Assembly: GCA_027071965.1 (NCBI GenBank)
Contig: JALSYJ010000115.1
Span: 1-15,098 of the forward strand
From: Robiginitomaculum sp.
GTDB taxonomy: Bacteria > Pseudomonadota > Alphaproteobacteria > Caulobacterales > Maricaulaceae
Direction of reading: 5' to 3'
Length of the DNA stretch: 15,098 bases
The notes below the pieces were generated by a model. That model was not told the DNA's origin. It worked only from the letters and a program-made list of their open reading frames with translations, and made no database searches. Positions 7,138 through 13,949 of the stretch are shown piece by piece. Position 1 is the stretch's first letter. Each line of letters opens with the position of its first letter. A program made the position numbers and the translations under genes.

Positions 7138-7725
7138 TTAATCTGCATCAGAAGTTTGGAGTTTTTCCAATGCTTCTTTTTGTCTTTGCAAATTGTAACC
7201 GGCGGCACTGGCGGCCGCAATAACCTGTGCTGGTGTTTGGTTTCCAGCTTTTACTTCTGATAAAGCCCAGATGGTAATAGCCCGAGTGCCAGAGCGACAA
7301 TAAGCCAGAGTTGGCTCATCAGAGCGGGCCAGCTCTGCACTGAAAGCATCAAAAACTTCCCCGGTGAGGTTCCCCGGACTAAATGGCAGATTAACAAAAG
7401 TCAGACCCAGACGCTGTGCTTCAGCAGCAATATCCGCGGATAGCGGCTGCCCTTTTTGCTCGTTGTCCGGGCGGTGGTTAATGATCCGGGTGAAACCGGC
7501 ATCGGCAATTGCTTTTATATCCTTTATTTGAATTTGCGGGGATACAGCATATTTGTCCGTCACAGGCCGCAAGCCAGCCTGCTGCGCCATTTGCCTGTCA
7601 TAGGATGCCACAGAAATATTGGCGCTGGTAACCGGTTGCTCAGCTTGGCTGCAACTGGTGATGGCGGTAAGTAAAATTGCTGCAAAAAGCAGATGCATAA
7701 CCGGGATTCTTTTTAACATAATCAT
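7138..7725 (-). CDS. Lipoprotein of the DUF442/TIGR01244 phosphatase family
   Basis: A 195-residue protein from the chosen start. The N-terminus is a lipoprotein signal peptide: basic start, hydrophobic core MHLLFAAILLTA (10-21) and lipobox ITSC with acceptor Cys25, so the protein is probably anchored in the cell envelope. Residues about 45-190 match the small tyrosine-phosphatase-like/rhodanese-like family found alone or fused to beta-lactamase-like hydrolases. The active-site loop is AYCRSGTR (141-148) with Cys143 and Arg148, followed by the family's WALSEV helix; IINHRPDNE (81-89) carries the other conserved polar residues. Cytoplasmic members are usually about 110-150 residues, so the lipoprotein leader is an addition. 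A GTG at 7779 would lengthen it by 18 residues, but GGAAGA lies 8 bases before the ATG at 7725-7723, making that start more likely. The substrate (phosphoprotein, sulfane sulfur or other) is unknown. Confidence 0.83.
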   Translation of the reverse strand: MIMLKRIPVMHLLFAAILLTAITSCSQAEQPVTSANISVASYDRQMAQQAGLRPVTDKYAVSPQIQIKDIKAIADAGFTRIINHRPDNEQKGQPLSADIAAEAQRLGLTFVNLPFSPGNLTGEVFDAFSAELARSDEPTLAYCRSGTRAITIWALSEVKAGNQTPAQVIAAASAAGYNLQRQKEALEKLQTSDAD

Positions 7726-7800
7726 GGTTTTGTTCTTCCGTTCTGTTCTCAATAGATTCCCTCTTCGCCTAGTTTTCACTGGATTTTAATGCATCGCAAG

Positions 7801-7836
7801 AGCCCTCACAAAAGTTTGTAGGGCTATTTTTGTTTT
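7801..7836 (+). terminator. Terminator-like hairpin in the oppB leader
   Basis: AGCCCT (7801-7806) pairs with AGGGCT (7820-7825); inside, ACAA pairs with TTGT around a short loop. The hairpin is followed on the plus strand by ATTTTTGTTTT (7826-7836), a good U-tract, so it looks like a plus-strand intrinsic terminator. No plus-strand gene ends in front of it, since the preceding gene is on the other strand and the plus-strand transcript from the left is already stopped at 7087-7117. It could end a small RNA, stop antisense transcripts, act as a leader attenuator, or form a 5' hairpin in the divergent transcript. Confidence 0.55.
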
Positions 7837-7861
7837 CACAACAAGCGCCTGTGTTCATTCG

Positions 7862-7890
7862 TTGACTTGTGCCCGGTGTCATGGAATTGT
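7862..7890 (+). promoter_or_regulatory. Possible sigma-70 promoter for oppBC
   Basis: TTGACT (7862-7867) matches the -35 consensus in five of six positions. With a 17-base spacer the -10 would be AATTGT (7885-7890), a poor match. It lies 32 bases before the oppB ATG and just downstream of the terminator-like hairpin, which would make oppBC a separate transcription unit. No clear Shine-Dalgarno precedes oppB. Confidence 0.3.
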
Positions 7891-7921
7891 GCCGTTTTTC
7901 CAACACAGAAACGTAGAATAA

Positions 7922-8851
7922 ATGTTTGCTTACCTAGTTCGCCGGCTTTTTGTGGCAATTCCAACATTGTTCGTTATCATAACCTTGGCGTTTTTTTTGA
8001 TGCGTGCAGCTCCGGGAAGCCCGTTTGATCTTGAACGGCCCATGCCAGAGCGAATCAAGCAACGGATTGAAGCCAGCTTCCATCTCGATAAGCCGATTTA
8101 TGTGCAATATGGCTATTATTTGAAGGGCCTGGCTAAAGGCGACCTTGGGCCATCAATGAAATACAAGGACAAGGATGTAGCTGATCTGATCCGCGAGGGC
8201 CTGCCCATAAGCGCCACTATTGGTGCATCTTCAATGTTACTGGCCATGCTGGTTGGCAGTCTGTTGGGATCCATTGCAGCACTTCGTCAAAATACCGGCA
8301 TGGATTATGCTGTGATGGGGTTTTCCACTACCGGGATAAGTATTCCAACCTTTGTGACCGGGCCGGTAATGGCCCTTGTATTTGGAGTGTATTTGCACTG
8401 GCTTCCTACGGGTGGGCTGGATCGCGGCAATATGACTTTCCAGAATTTATTGATGCCAGTGGTGACTCTTGCCTTACCGCAGATCGCAATTATTTCGCGG
8501 CTAACCCGGGCCAGCATGATTGAGGTTTTGCGCTCAAATTTTATTCGTACCGCCCATGCAAAGGGTCTTTCTGAGCGTTCGGTTTTATTTGGACATGCTT
8601 TGCGGGCAGCGGTTCTTCCACTGGTAAGCTATGCTGGCCCGGCAACCGCAGCCTTGCTTACAGGAACTTTGGTTGTTGAGCAGATTTTTGCCCTGCCCGG
8701 TATTGGCCGGCAATTTACCATTGGCGCCCTGCAGCGGGATTATACTGTGGTGATGGGAGTGGTGATTTTGTATGCGGCCCTGATTATAACATTTAATTTG
8801 CTGGCTGATTTAATATACGGCCTGCTAGATCCAAAAGTGAGATATCGCTAA
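7922..8851 (+). CDS. oppB: Oligopeptide ABC transporter permease OppB
   Basis: A 309-residue inner-membrane permease, one of the two channel subunits of the Opp oligopeptide importer. The sequence closely resembles the enterobacterial OppB I remember, including RAAPGSPF (28-35), GPSMKYKD (76-83), LRQNTGMDYAVMG (121-133), SMIEVLRSNFIRTAHAKGL (198-216) and the LLDPKVRY end. About six membrane helices are visible (near 10-29, 98-120, 131-157, 174-192, 231-255 and 277-300). The cytoplasmic EAA loop, which docks onto the ATPase subunits, is RTAHAKGLSERSVLFGHALR (209-228). The stop overlaps the oppC start (TAATG), so the pair is translationally coupled. The usual partners oppA (binding protein) upstream and oppD/oppF (ATPases) downstream are not here. 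Specificity for oligopeptides rather than dipeptides or other solutes is inferred from the OppB-specific resemblance. Confidence 0.93.
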   Translation: MFAYLVRRLFVAIPTLFVIITLAFFLMRAAPGSPFDLERPMPERIKQRIEASFHLDKPIYVQYGYYLKGLAKGDLGPSMKYKDKDVADLIREGLPISATIGASSMLLAMLVGSLLGSIAALRQNTGMDYAVMGFSTTGISIPTFVTGPVMALVFGVYLHWLPTGGLDRGNMTFQNLLMPVVTLALPQIAIISRLTRASMIEVLRSNFIRTAHAKGLSERSVLFGHALRAAVLPLVSYAGPATAALLTGTLVVEQIFALPGIGRQFTIGALQRDYTVVMGVVILYAALIITFNLLADLIYGLLDPKVRYR

Positions 8852-9786
8852 TGAGTGCGATGACCGGAAACAATGCGCCGCTGGAAGAGCGCCTGAAACA
8901 AGCTGCCGAAATTCAGGGAAGATCTCTGTGGGAAGACGCAAGAGCACGCCTGTTCAGAAATAAAGCTGCAGTAACCTCGATGATTTTGCTGGCGGTAATT
9001 ACCTTGCTTGCAATTTTAGGCCCGTATCTGTGGGTGCATGACTATGATACCGTTTATAAGGATAGGGTGGCCTGGGCTCCTACTTTGCAATACTGGCATT
9101 TTTTAGGAACCGATGCTCAAGGTAGGGATTTATTCGTACGCTTGCTGATGGGATTGCGGGTTTCATTGGCTGTGGGACTGGTTGCTACGGGCGTATCATT
9201 GTTCATTGGCGTTTTATGGGGTGCCACGGCCGGGTATATTGGCGGCAAGGTAGATGAGGCGATGATGCGGGTGGTGGATGTGCTTTATGCCATGCCGTTT
9301 ATCTTTTTCGTCATTATTTTGATGGTGGTATTTCGCGATATGACCGCAGGTAAACCAGCATTGAATATACTGCTTATTTTTGTGGCTATTGGTGCCGTTG
9401 AGTGGCTGACCATGGCGCGAATTGTACGTGGGCAAACCATTGCCTTAAAGGGCCGGGAGTTTATCGAAGCGGCTGAAGCTGCCGGTGTGCCTCCGCTAAA
9501 AATCGTGTTGCGTCATATTGTGCCCAATGTATTGGGGCCAGTTGTGGTCTATGTGACCTTAACCATTCCAGCGGTAATTTTGGCTGAAAGTTTTTTAAGT
9601 TTTATCGGGCTTGGCGTACAAGAACCGCTAACCTCGCTGGGCAAGTTGATCAATGACGGCGCCAAAGATATGGAAACCCTGCCGTGGACGCTGTTCGTGC
9701 CTGCGATCACCATGATGGTCACGCTGTTCTGTTTTAACTTTATTGGCGATGGATTACGCGACGCTATTGATCCCAAAGACAGGTAG
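8851..9786 (+). CDS. oppC: Oligopeptide ABC transporter permease OppC
   Basis: A 311-residue partner permease of OppB. The cytoplasmic N-terminus carries IQGRSLWEDARARLFRNKAA (21-40), the OppC N-terminal domain, followed by the first helix (about 41-61). The periplasmic segment contains HFLGTDAQGRDLF (83-95), typical of OppC/DppC proteins, then five further helices and the ATPase-docking EAA loop EAAEAAGVPPLKIVLRHIVP (206-225). The C-terminus FCFNFIGDGLRDAIDPKDR (293-311) is nearly the same as in enterobacterial OppC as I recall it. The start ATG overlaps the oppB stop by one base. After the stop only 28 bases separate it from the convergent STAS-like gene, so the operon ends here without oppD or oppF. 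The importer must take its ATPases and binding protein from elsewhere in the genome if it is functional. Confidence 0.93.
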   Translation: MSAMTGNNAPLEERLKQAAEIQGRSLWEDARARLFRNKAAVTSMILLAVITLLAILGPYLWVHDYDTVYKDRVAWAPTLQYWHFLGTDAQGRDLFVRLLMGLRVSLAVGLVATGVSLFIGVLWGATAGYIGGKVDEAMMRVVDVLYAMPFIFFVIILMVVFRDMTAGKPALNILLIFVAIGAVEWLTMARIVRGQTIALKGREFIEAAEAAGVPPLKIVLRHIVPNVLGPVVVYVTLTIPAVILAESFLSFIGLGVQEPLTSLGKLINDGAKDMETLPWTLFVPAITMMVTLFCFNFIGDGLRDAIDPKDR

Positions 9787-9814
9787 GATCTAGCAGCTGC
9801 TATGGGGGCAAGGC

Positions 9815-10195
9815 TTATTTGCAACAGCAATCTTTATCCTGGGCCCATTCAAAAGCTGCGTCAGTCTCTTTGGCATCAAACAGTTTGACCTTTCCTTTGG
9901 AGACCTTGTCGAACAATTTAGCTGATGCGCCGACCCATTTTGGCGCTCCGACTAAGGCCCAGCGCTCAAAATGATTCCAATGAGCAAAACAAAGTTTGGC
10001 GTCATCAATCATCGCCTTGCTTTGCCAGCCCTCGAAATGATCGCCCCACTCCAGCACCAGGCGTACCTTGCCGTCTCGTTTTACCCGTTCTTCAATGGCC
10101 GGCATCAGTACGCTCTCATAGTCCTCGGCGGTTAACTTGCCGCTGACTTTAAGTCCCAAAACAAGGTCATTTGAGTTTTCAAGAATTTCAATCAT
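9815..10195 (-). CDS. SpoIIAA-like STAS-domain protein
   Basis: A 126-residue cytoplasmic protein matching the SpoIIAA-like family, STAS-fold proteins that are common in proteobacteria and poorly characterised. Typical elements are the first strand and VSGKLTAEDYESVLMPAIEE (17-36), then VRLVLEWGDHFEGWQ (44-58), the helix after KAMIDDAKL (60-68), ERWALVGAPKWV (77-88) and KVKLFDAKETDAAFEWA (102-118). Some family members bind lipids or act as anti-anti-sigma-like switches, but nothing here identifies a partner. The phosphorylatable Ser/Thr typical of true anti-sigma antagonists is not evident. The frame is open further upstream, but GGAGG 5 bases before the ATG at 10195-10193 fixes the start. 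The C-terminus DKDCCCK, with three adjacent Cys just before the stop, is unusual. It converges with oppC and diverges from the DUF6629-type gene. Confidence 0.87.
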   Translation of the reverse strand: MIEILENSNDLVLGLKVSGKLTAEDYESVLMPAIEERVKRDGKVRLVLEWGDHFEGWQSKAMIDDAKLCFAHWNHFERWALVGAPKWVGASAKLFDKVSKGKVKLFDAKETDAAFEWAQDKDCCCK

Positions 10196-10200
10196 TATTT

Positions 10201-10205
10201 CCTCC
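10201..10205 (-). promoter_or_regulatory. Ribosome binding site deciding the start of the STAS-like gene
   Basis: GGAGG on the minus strand (CCTCC at 10201-10205) is separated by 5 bases from the ATG at 10195-10193. It supports the 126-residue product over the 150-residue frame that begins at 10267. Confidence 0.85.
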
Positions 10206-10417
10206 ATTAAACTTGCCCGCTCCTTTAAGATAAGCATGATTTTTTCAAATAGACCCGGATGCGGCAATGAAGCGCAGTCAATGATATTGCTTGTAAGTCA
10301 GATGGGTATTGCCCTGTTAAACAATAGCTTGCGCATATCAGCTAAAAAAGCCTACTCTCGCAATTAGTCATCCATAGTGCTTGATGCCGGGGTTTTGTCG
10401 AAATTGGGGGTAGTTCA

Positions 10418-11104
10418 ATGTGTTTTTCTGAACCGGTAAGCTTTATTGCCGGGGGTCTATTGATCACCGGCGGAGCATTTGCAGCATATAAAGCATGGAA
10501 GGTGAACAAGCGCTATTTGCCAGTATCCATGATGCCTGTATTTGCGGGCATACAGCAACTTATGGAAGGCTATGTCTGGATGGGCCTGAACCATTCTGAT
10601 CCAAACCTTACCTGGTGGGGAGCAATGGGTTTTATATTATTTTCCTGGTTGATGTGGCCAACATGGATCCCTTTTAGTATTTATTTTCTGGAGCCTCCCG
10701 AGAGTAAACGCAAAAAACCCCTGATGTTGTTTGCCTTATCCGGGCTGATATTTGGTTTATTGCTATATGTTCCGCATATTATCAATCCGGACTGGGTGAA
10801 TGTGACAATCAATAACAAGTCCATTGCCTATGAAGGAACGATGTTTCTTGACTATTTCATTTCTCGCGAGATGACATATGTGATCTATCTGTTTTTGATA
10901 ATTACCCCGCCTTTGATTTCAACCTATTTCCATATGCGGCTGTTTGGCCTGACCTTAATCGCAGTAGTGACCACGGTGATACTGTTTTTGTCCTATGCCT
11001 ATATTTCATTTTTCTGCCTGCTGGCCGGGCTTGGAACATTGCACCTGATTTACATTATTATGCGAAATAAGTGCCGCCGGGAGTGCCCTGAAATTTTTAG
11101 CTGA
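10418..11104 (+). CDS. Multi-pass membrane protein, DUF6629-like
   Basis: A 228-residue integral membrane protein with about seven hydrophobic helices (near 7-26, 35-54, 66-88, 97-117, 150-170, 172-190 and 191-212). It begins MCFSEPVSF, which resembles the MCFSA.ASF start I associate with the uncharacterised DUF6629 family. Other marks are an IQQLMEGYVW segment in helix 2 (45-54) and WPTWIPFSIYFLEPPESKRKK (75-95), where the chain turns to a basic cytoplasmic loop. The C-terminal tail MRNKCRRECPEIFS is basic and has two Cys residues. GGGGG at 10406-10410 lies 7 bases before the ATG and supports the start. It stands alone, divergent from the STAS-like gene and 162 bases ahead of the efflux operon. 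No catalytic or transport motif is recognised, so the function is unknown. Confidence 0.82.
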   Translation: MCFSEPVSFIAGGLLITGGAFAAYKAWKVNKRYLPVSMMPVFAGIQQLMEGYVWMGLNHSDPNLTWWGAMGFILFSWLMWPTWIPFSIYFLEPPESKRKKPLMLFALSGLIFGLLLYVPHIINPDWVNVTINNKSIAYEGTMFLDYFISREMTYVIYLFLIITPPLISTYFHMRLFGLTLIAVVTTVILFLSYAYISFFCLLAGLGTLHLIYIIMRNKCRRECPEIFS

Positions 11105-11167
11105 TCAGCTCCAAGACATTCGGATTGTTCTCGTATACCCTTCTGAGCGCCCTTTATTTCATCATGA

Positions 11168-11208
11168 CAATCAAGTAATATTTATTGAAAAGCGATAAAA
11201 CTTGATTG
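11168..11208. promoter_or_regulatory. Inverted repeat, possible operator of the efflux operon
   Basis: CAATCAAGT (11168-11176) and ACTTGATTG (11200-11208) form a perfect 9-bp inverted repeat with a 23-base AT-rich spacer. The right arm overlaps a possible -35 element (TTGACT, 11206-11211). A repeat of this size and spacing is expected a few times by chance in 15 kb, but only about 3% of the time in a given 160-base leader. No regulator gene is in the window. Confidence 0.35.
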
Positions 11209-11233
11209 ACTTTCGCGATGTTGTGGTTAGTTT
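11206..11233 (+). promoter_or_regulatory. Possible promoter of the RND efflux operon
   Basis: TTGACT (11206-11211), a 16-base spacer and TAGTTT (11228-11233) give a good -35 and a weak -10, 33 bases before the ATG at 11267. The call rests on hexamer matches and position only. Confidence 0.3.
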
Positions 11234-11266
11234 TGCAAAATCACACTGATTATATCCGGCAGCTTC

Positions 11267-12682
11267 ATGTATCGATTCTTGTTATTTTTTGCCATTATGC
11301 CCTTGCTTGGTGCCTGCGCAGTCACTCAAGAATATCTGCCATCATCTCCGTTTTCAGATATTCCAGCATCCCCCATGTCGGCACAGGCTCCGGCAAACTG
11401 GTCGGCAAGCTATGAACACAGCGGCAAGAAACAAAAAATATCATGGGTGAGCGTATTTCAGGATAAGGTGCTTGAAGATCTTGTTGCCGAGGCTCTTGCC
11501 AATAACCATAATCTTGCTGCCAGTGCTGCCCGGCTCGAACAGGCGCAGTCTTTGGCTCGCATTAGTGGCTCGGCGCGGCTTCCATCGATTACTGCCTCGG
11601 CAAGCGGTACAGGAAATTTTGCCACTTCCATGCCCGCCAGTGACAGTTATGGCGGCACTGTATCTGCCAGTTGGGAGTTGGATGTATGGGGTCGGGTGCG
11701 TGATCGTGCCAGAGCTGCAAAACATGATGCCGAAGCAGCCCAGGCAGATTTTGAGGCATTGCAGCTTTCTCTGGCCGGGCAAACTGCCTCGGCATGGGTT
11801 GATTTGATTGCGGCCAGTCAACAAGAGGCGCTGGCATTTGATGATGTGCAAACACGAAAACGCTCTATGGGTATTGTAGATCGGCGCTATAAGCGGGGGC
11901 TTTCCACATCCCTTGATGTTCGACTGGCGCGCTCAGCAATGGCCAGCACCGAGGCTAATCTTTCGCTTCGCAAGCAACAGCATGCAAATGCCACAAGAAG
12001 GTTAGAGGTTTTATTAGGGCGTTATCCGGCTCATGAAATACGTGCTACGACCAAATTACCGATACTAAGCGAGTTGCATTTGGCCGGGTCGCCAGCGGAT
12101 ATTCTTGTTGCGCGGCCAGATGTTCGTTCTGCTGAACAAAGACTGACTGCATCAGGATTGCGCGTGGCTGATGCCAGAAAAGCAGTTTTACCGGGTTTGG
12201 TATTGTCTGGCTCTGTTGCCACTGGCGGGCCGGATATTGGTGATATTCTGGATTTTAGCTCTGTTTTATCCCGGCTGGTCGGCTCACTTTCACAACCTGT
12301 GTTTCGCGGCGGCGCTATTAGCGCCGATATTGACAGAAGCGAGGCCGCCCATCGTGAGCGTCTGGCAAATTATGCCCAAACGGTTTTGATCGCGTGGCGC
12401 GAAGTAGAAGACGCATTATATGGCGAAAAATATCTTGCTGATCGTGAGGCTTCCTTACAGGTCTCAGTGCAAGAAGCCAAGGAAGCCGAAAAGCTGGCCG
12501 AGCGCGAATATGGCAGAGGGGTAGGCACTATTTTTGAATTACTGGATGCCCAGCGCCGCCGAATTTCTGCTGAGGGGCAATTGATTTCAGCATCCAACTC
12601 TCGTTTGTCCAACCGGATATCCTTGTATCTGGCATTGGGCGGGGATGCTGAACTGTGGGCTAAAAACAGTATAAAGCCATGA
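11267..12682 (+). CDS. RND efflux outer-membrane lipoprotein (TolC/NodT-type OMF)
   Basis: A 471-residue outer-membrane factor, the exit duct of a tripartite drug or metal efflux pump. It opens with a lipoprotein signal peptide, MYRFLLFFAIMPLLGAC, lipobox LGAC and acceptor Cys17. It carries two copies of the OEP helical-hairpin repeat: the first includes LVAEALANNHNLAASAARLEQA (about 71-92) and SASWELDVWGRVRDRARAAK (about 132-151); the second includes ILVARPDVRSAEQRL (280-294), LSQPVFRGGAISAD (about 337-350) and the long coiled-coil helices to GTIFELLDAQR (about 421-431). NodT-type family members have the same ARPDVR and ELDVWGR motifs. It is the first gene of the operon, with the adaptor 16 bases downstream. 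The leader lacks a strong Shine-Dalgarno; the signal peptide fixes the start. Substrate specificity cannot be read from it. Confidence 0.93.
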   Translation: MYRFLLFFAIMPLLGACAVTQEYLPSSPFSDIPASPMSAQAPANWSASYEHSGKKQKISWVSVFQDKVLEDLVAEALANNHNLAASAARLEQAQSLARISGSARLPSITASASGTGNFATSMPASDSYGGTVSASWELDVWGRVRDRARAAKHDAEAAQADFEALQLSLAGQTASAWVDLIAASQQEALAFDDVQTRKRSMGIVDRRYKRGLSTSLDVRLARSAMASTEANLSLRKQQHANATRRLEVLLGRYPAHEIRATTKLPILSELHLAGSPADILVARPDVRSAEQRLTASGLRVADARKAVLPGLVLSGSVATGGPDIGDILDFSSVLSRLVGSLSQPVFRGGAISADIDRSEAAHRERLANYAQTVLIAWREVEDALYGEKYLADREASLQVSVQEAKEAEKLAEREYGRGVGTIFELLDAQRRRISAEGQLISASNSRLSNRISLYLALGGDAELWAKNSIKP

Positions 12683-12698
12683 ATGGGAAAGCCGAAAA

Positions 12699-13949
12699 AT
12701 GACTGAGAATATTGGTATCCAACAAGCTGATAATCCACAAAAGGCCCGTGGAAGGGGAAGAGCTATTGGCAGGGCATTATTCTTCTTCCTGCCGGCCTTT
12801 ATTTTATTTTTTGGTATAGCGGGCTTTATTGCGTTGGGCCTGCTGAAGCCTGATCCCAAAAAGGACTTGCAAACAACCAAGGCCGTTCCCGTATTGGCTA
12901 CAGTGCCAATCGCCAAACCAACCAGATTGGAGGTGTTGACCCAGGGCGAGGTGCAGGCGCGTACCGAAATAGACATTGTGCCGCAGGTCGGCGGAAAAAT
13001 CGAGTATATTTCCAAAGGGTTTTTAGAAGGCGGAACATTTGTCAGGGACGAAATTCTAATCCAGATTGAAAAGGCCGATTATGAATTGCGGGTAGTTCAG
13101 GCCGAGGCCACAGTAGCACAGGCGAGGCAGGCATTGGTGCGCGAGCAGGCAGAAGCTGCGATTGCCCGCAAGGACTGGGATGAACTGGGTGTAGGTGAAG
13201 CTTCGGCCCTTACCTTACGTAAACCCCAATTGGCACAGGCGGAGGCAGCACTGGCTGCGGCAAAGGCATCGCTTGCTGATGCCAATTTGCAATTGATGCG
13301 TACGGCAATCAGGGCACCCTTTGCTGGTCGTGTTCGTACCAAAAATGCTGATGTGGGACAGTTCGTTACACCAGGTGCGCGTCTGGGCAGGATATTTTCT
13401 ACCTCTGTGGTGGATGTGCGGCTGCCTTTGACTGATGCGGAGCTGGCAAAATTATCTCTGCCACTGGCATTTGCTGAAACCGAAGGAAACCTCGGGCCTG
13501 AGGTGGAGCTTTCGGCAAAGGTTCTGGGTGAAGATCGCATCTGGCGCGGCAGAATTACTCGCACAGACAGCGCCATTGATCCTGCGACAAGGGTATTGTT
13601 CGCATTTGTCGAGGTGCAAGATCCATACGGAGCAGGCTCAGATGAAGGAATGCCGTTACTGGTGGGTTTATTTGTTCAGGCCAAGGTCCATGGAAAAGCA
13701 CTGCCCAGCGCTCTGGTAATTCCGCGTTCTGCCTTGCGCGGTAATAATCAGGTTTATCTGGCGAAGGGCGACGAGCTAAGCATTGTTGAGGTGGAAGTTG
13801 CATCATCAGATCGCGATGTTGCGATAATAACCAATGGTCTGCACGAGGATGATGAGGTCATTACCTCTCCGGTGCTGGGCGCTAGGGACGGGCTAAAAAT
13901 TGAACGTGTTACCCGATCGGTGGCCAAGCAAACAGCGAAAGAAGAATGA
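12699..13949 (+). CDS. RND efflux periplasmic adaptor (membrane fusion protein)
   Basis: A 416-residue HlyD/AcrA-type adaptor that links the inner-membrane pump to the outer-membrane duct. An N-terminal helix (about 25-49, FFFLPAFILFFGIAGFIALG) anchors it in the inner membrane with the remainder in the periplasm; there is no lipobox. The lipoyl/barrel-sandwich halves are TQGEVQARTEIDIVPQVGGK (81-100) and IRAPFAGRVRTKNADVGQFV (204-223). Between them is an alpha-hairpin (about 129-201) rich in Ala, Gln and Glu, shorter than in AcrA. The beta-barrel (about 235-330) contains GRITRTDSAIDPATR (284-298), and the membrane-proximal domain ends near GLKIERV. The stop overlaps the RND gene start by one base (TGATG), so the two are translationally coupled. 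It belongs to the RND-adaptor group; the substrate is unknown. Confidence 0.94.
   Translation: MTENIGIQQADNPQKARGRGRAIGRALFFFLPAFILFFGIAGFIALGLLKPDPKKDLQTTKAVPVLATVPIAKPTRLEVLTQGEVQARTEIDIVPQVGGKIEYISKGFLEGGTFVRDEILIQIEKADYELRVVQAEATVAQARQALVREQAEAAIARKDWDELGVGEASALTLRKPQLAQAEAALAAAKASLADANLQLMRTAIRAPFAGRVRTKNADVGQFVTPGARLGRIFSTSVVDVRLPLTDAELAKLSLPLAFAETEGNLGPEVELSAKVLGEDRIWRGRITRTDSAIDPATRVLFAFVEVQDPYGAGSDEGMPLLVGLFVQAKVHGKALPSALVIPRSALRGNNQVYLAKGDELSIVEVEVASSDRDVAIITNGLHEDDEVITSPVLGARDGLKIERVTRSVAKQTAKEE

Noticed and set aside
6442..7848. The 12-mer CACAACAAGCGC occurring at 6442-6453 and 7837-7848
   Set aside because: Several repeated 12-mers are expected by chance in 15 kb, and the flanks do not match.
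9791..9802. Perfect palindrome TAGCAGCTGCTA just after the oppC stop
   Set aside because: It has no loop or U-tract, so it is not a terminator; about four 12-bp palindromes are expected by chance in a window of this size.
10137..10367. Plus-strand open frame of 76 codons partly in the gap before the DUF6629-like gene
   Set aside because: It is half antisense to the STAS-like gene and has no ribosome binding site or recognisable protein features.
11099..11110. Perfect palindrome AGCTGATCAGCT overlapping the stop of the DUF6629-like gene
   Set aside because: The same chance argument applies, and there is no U-tract to make it a terminator.
13097..13576. Minus-strand open frame of 159 codons inside the efflux adaptor gene
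   Set aside because: It is antisense to a confidently identified adaptor; the Ala/Ser-rich product is typical of a shadow frame.
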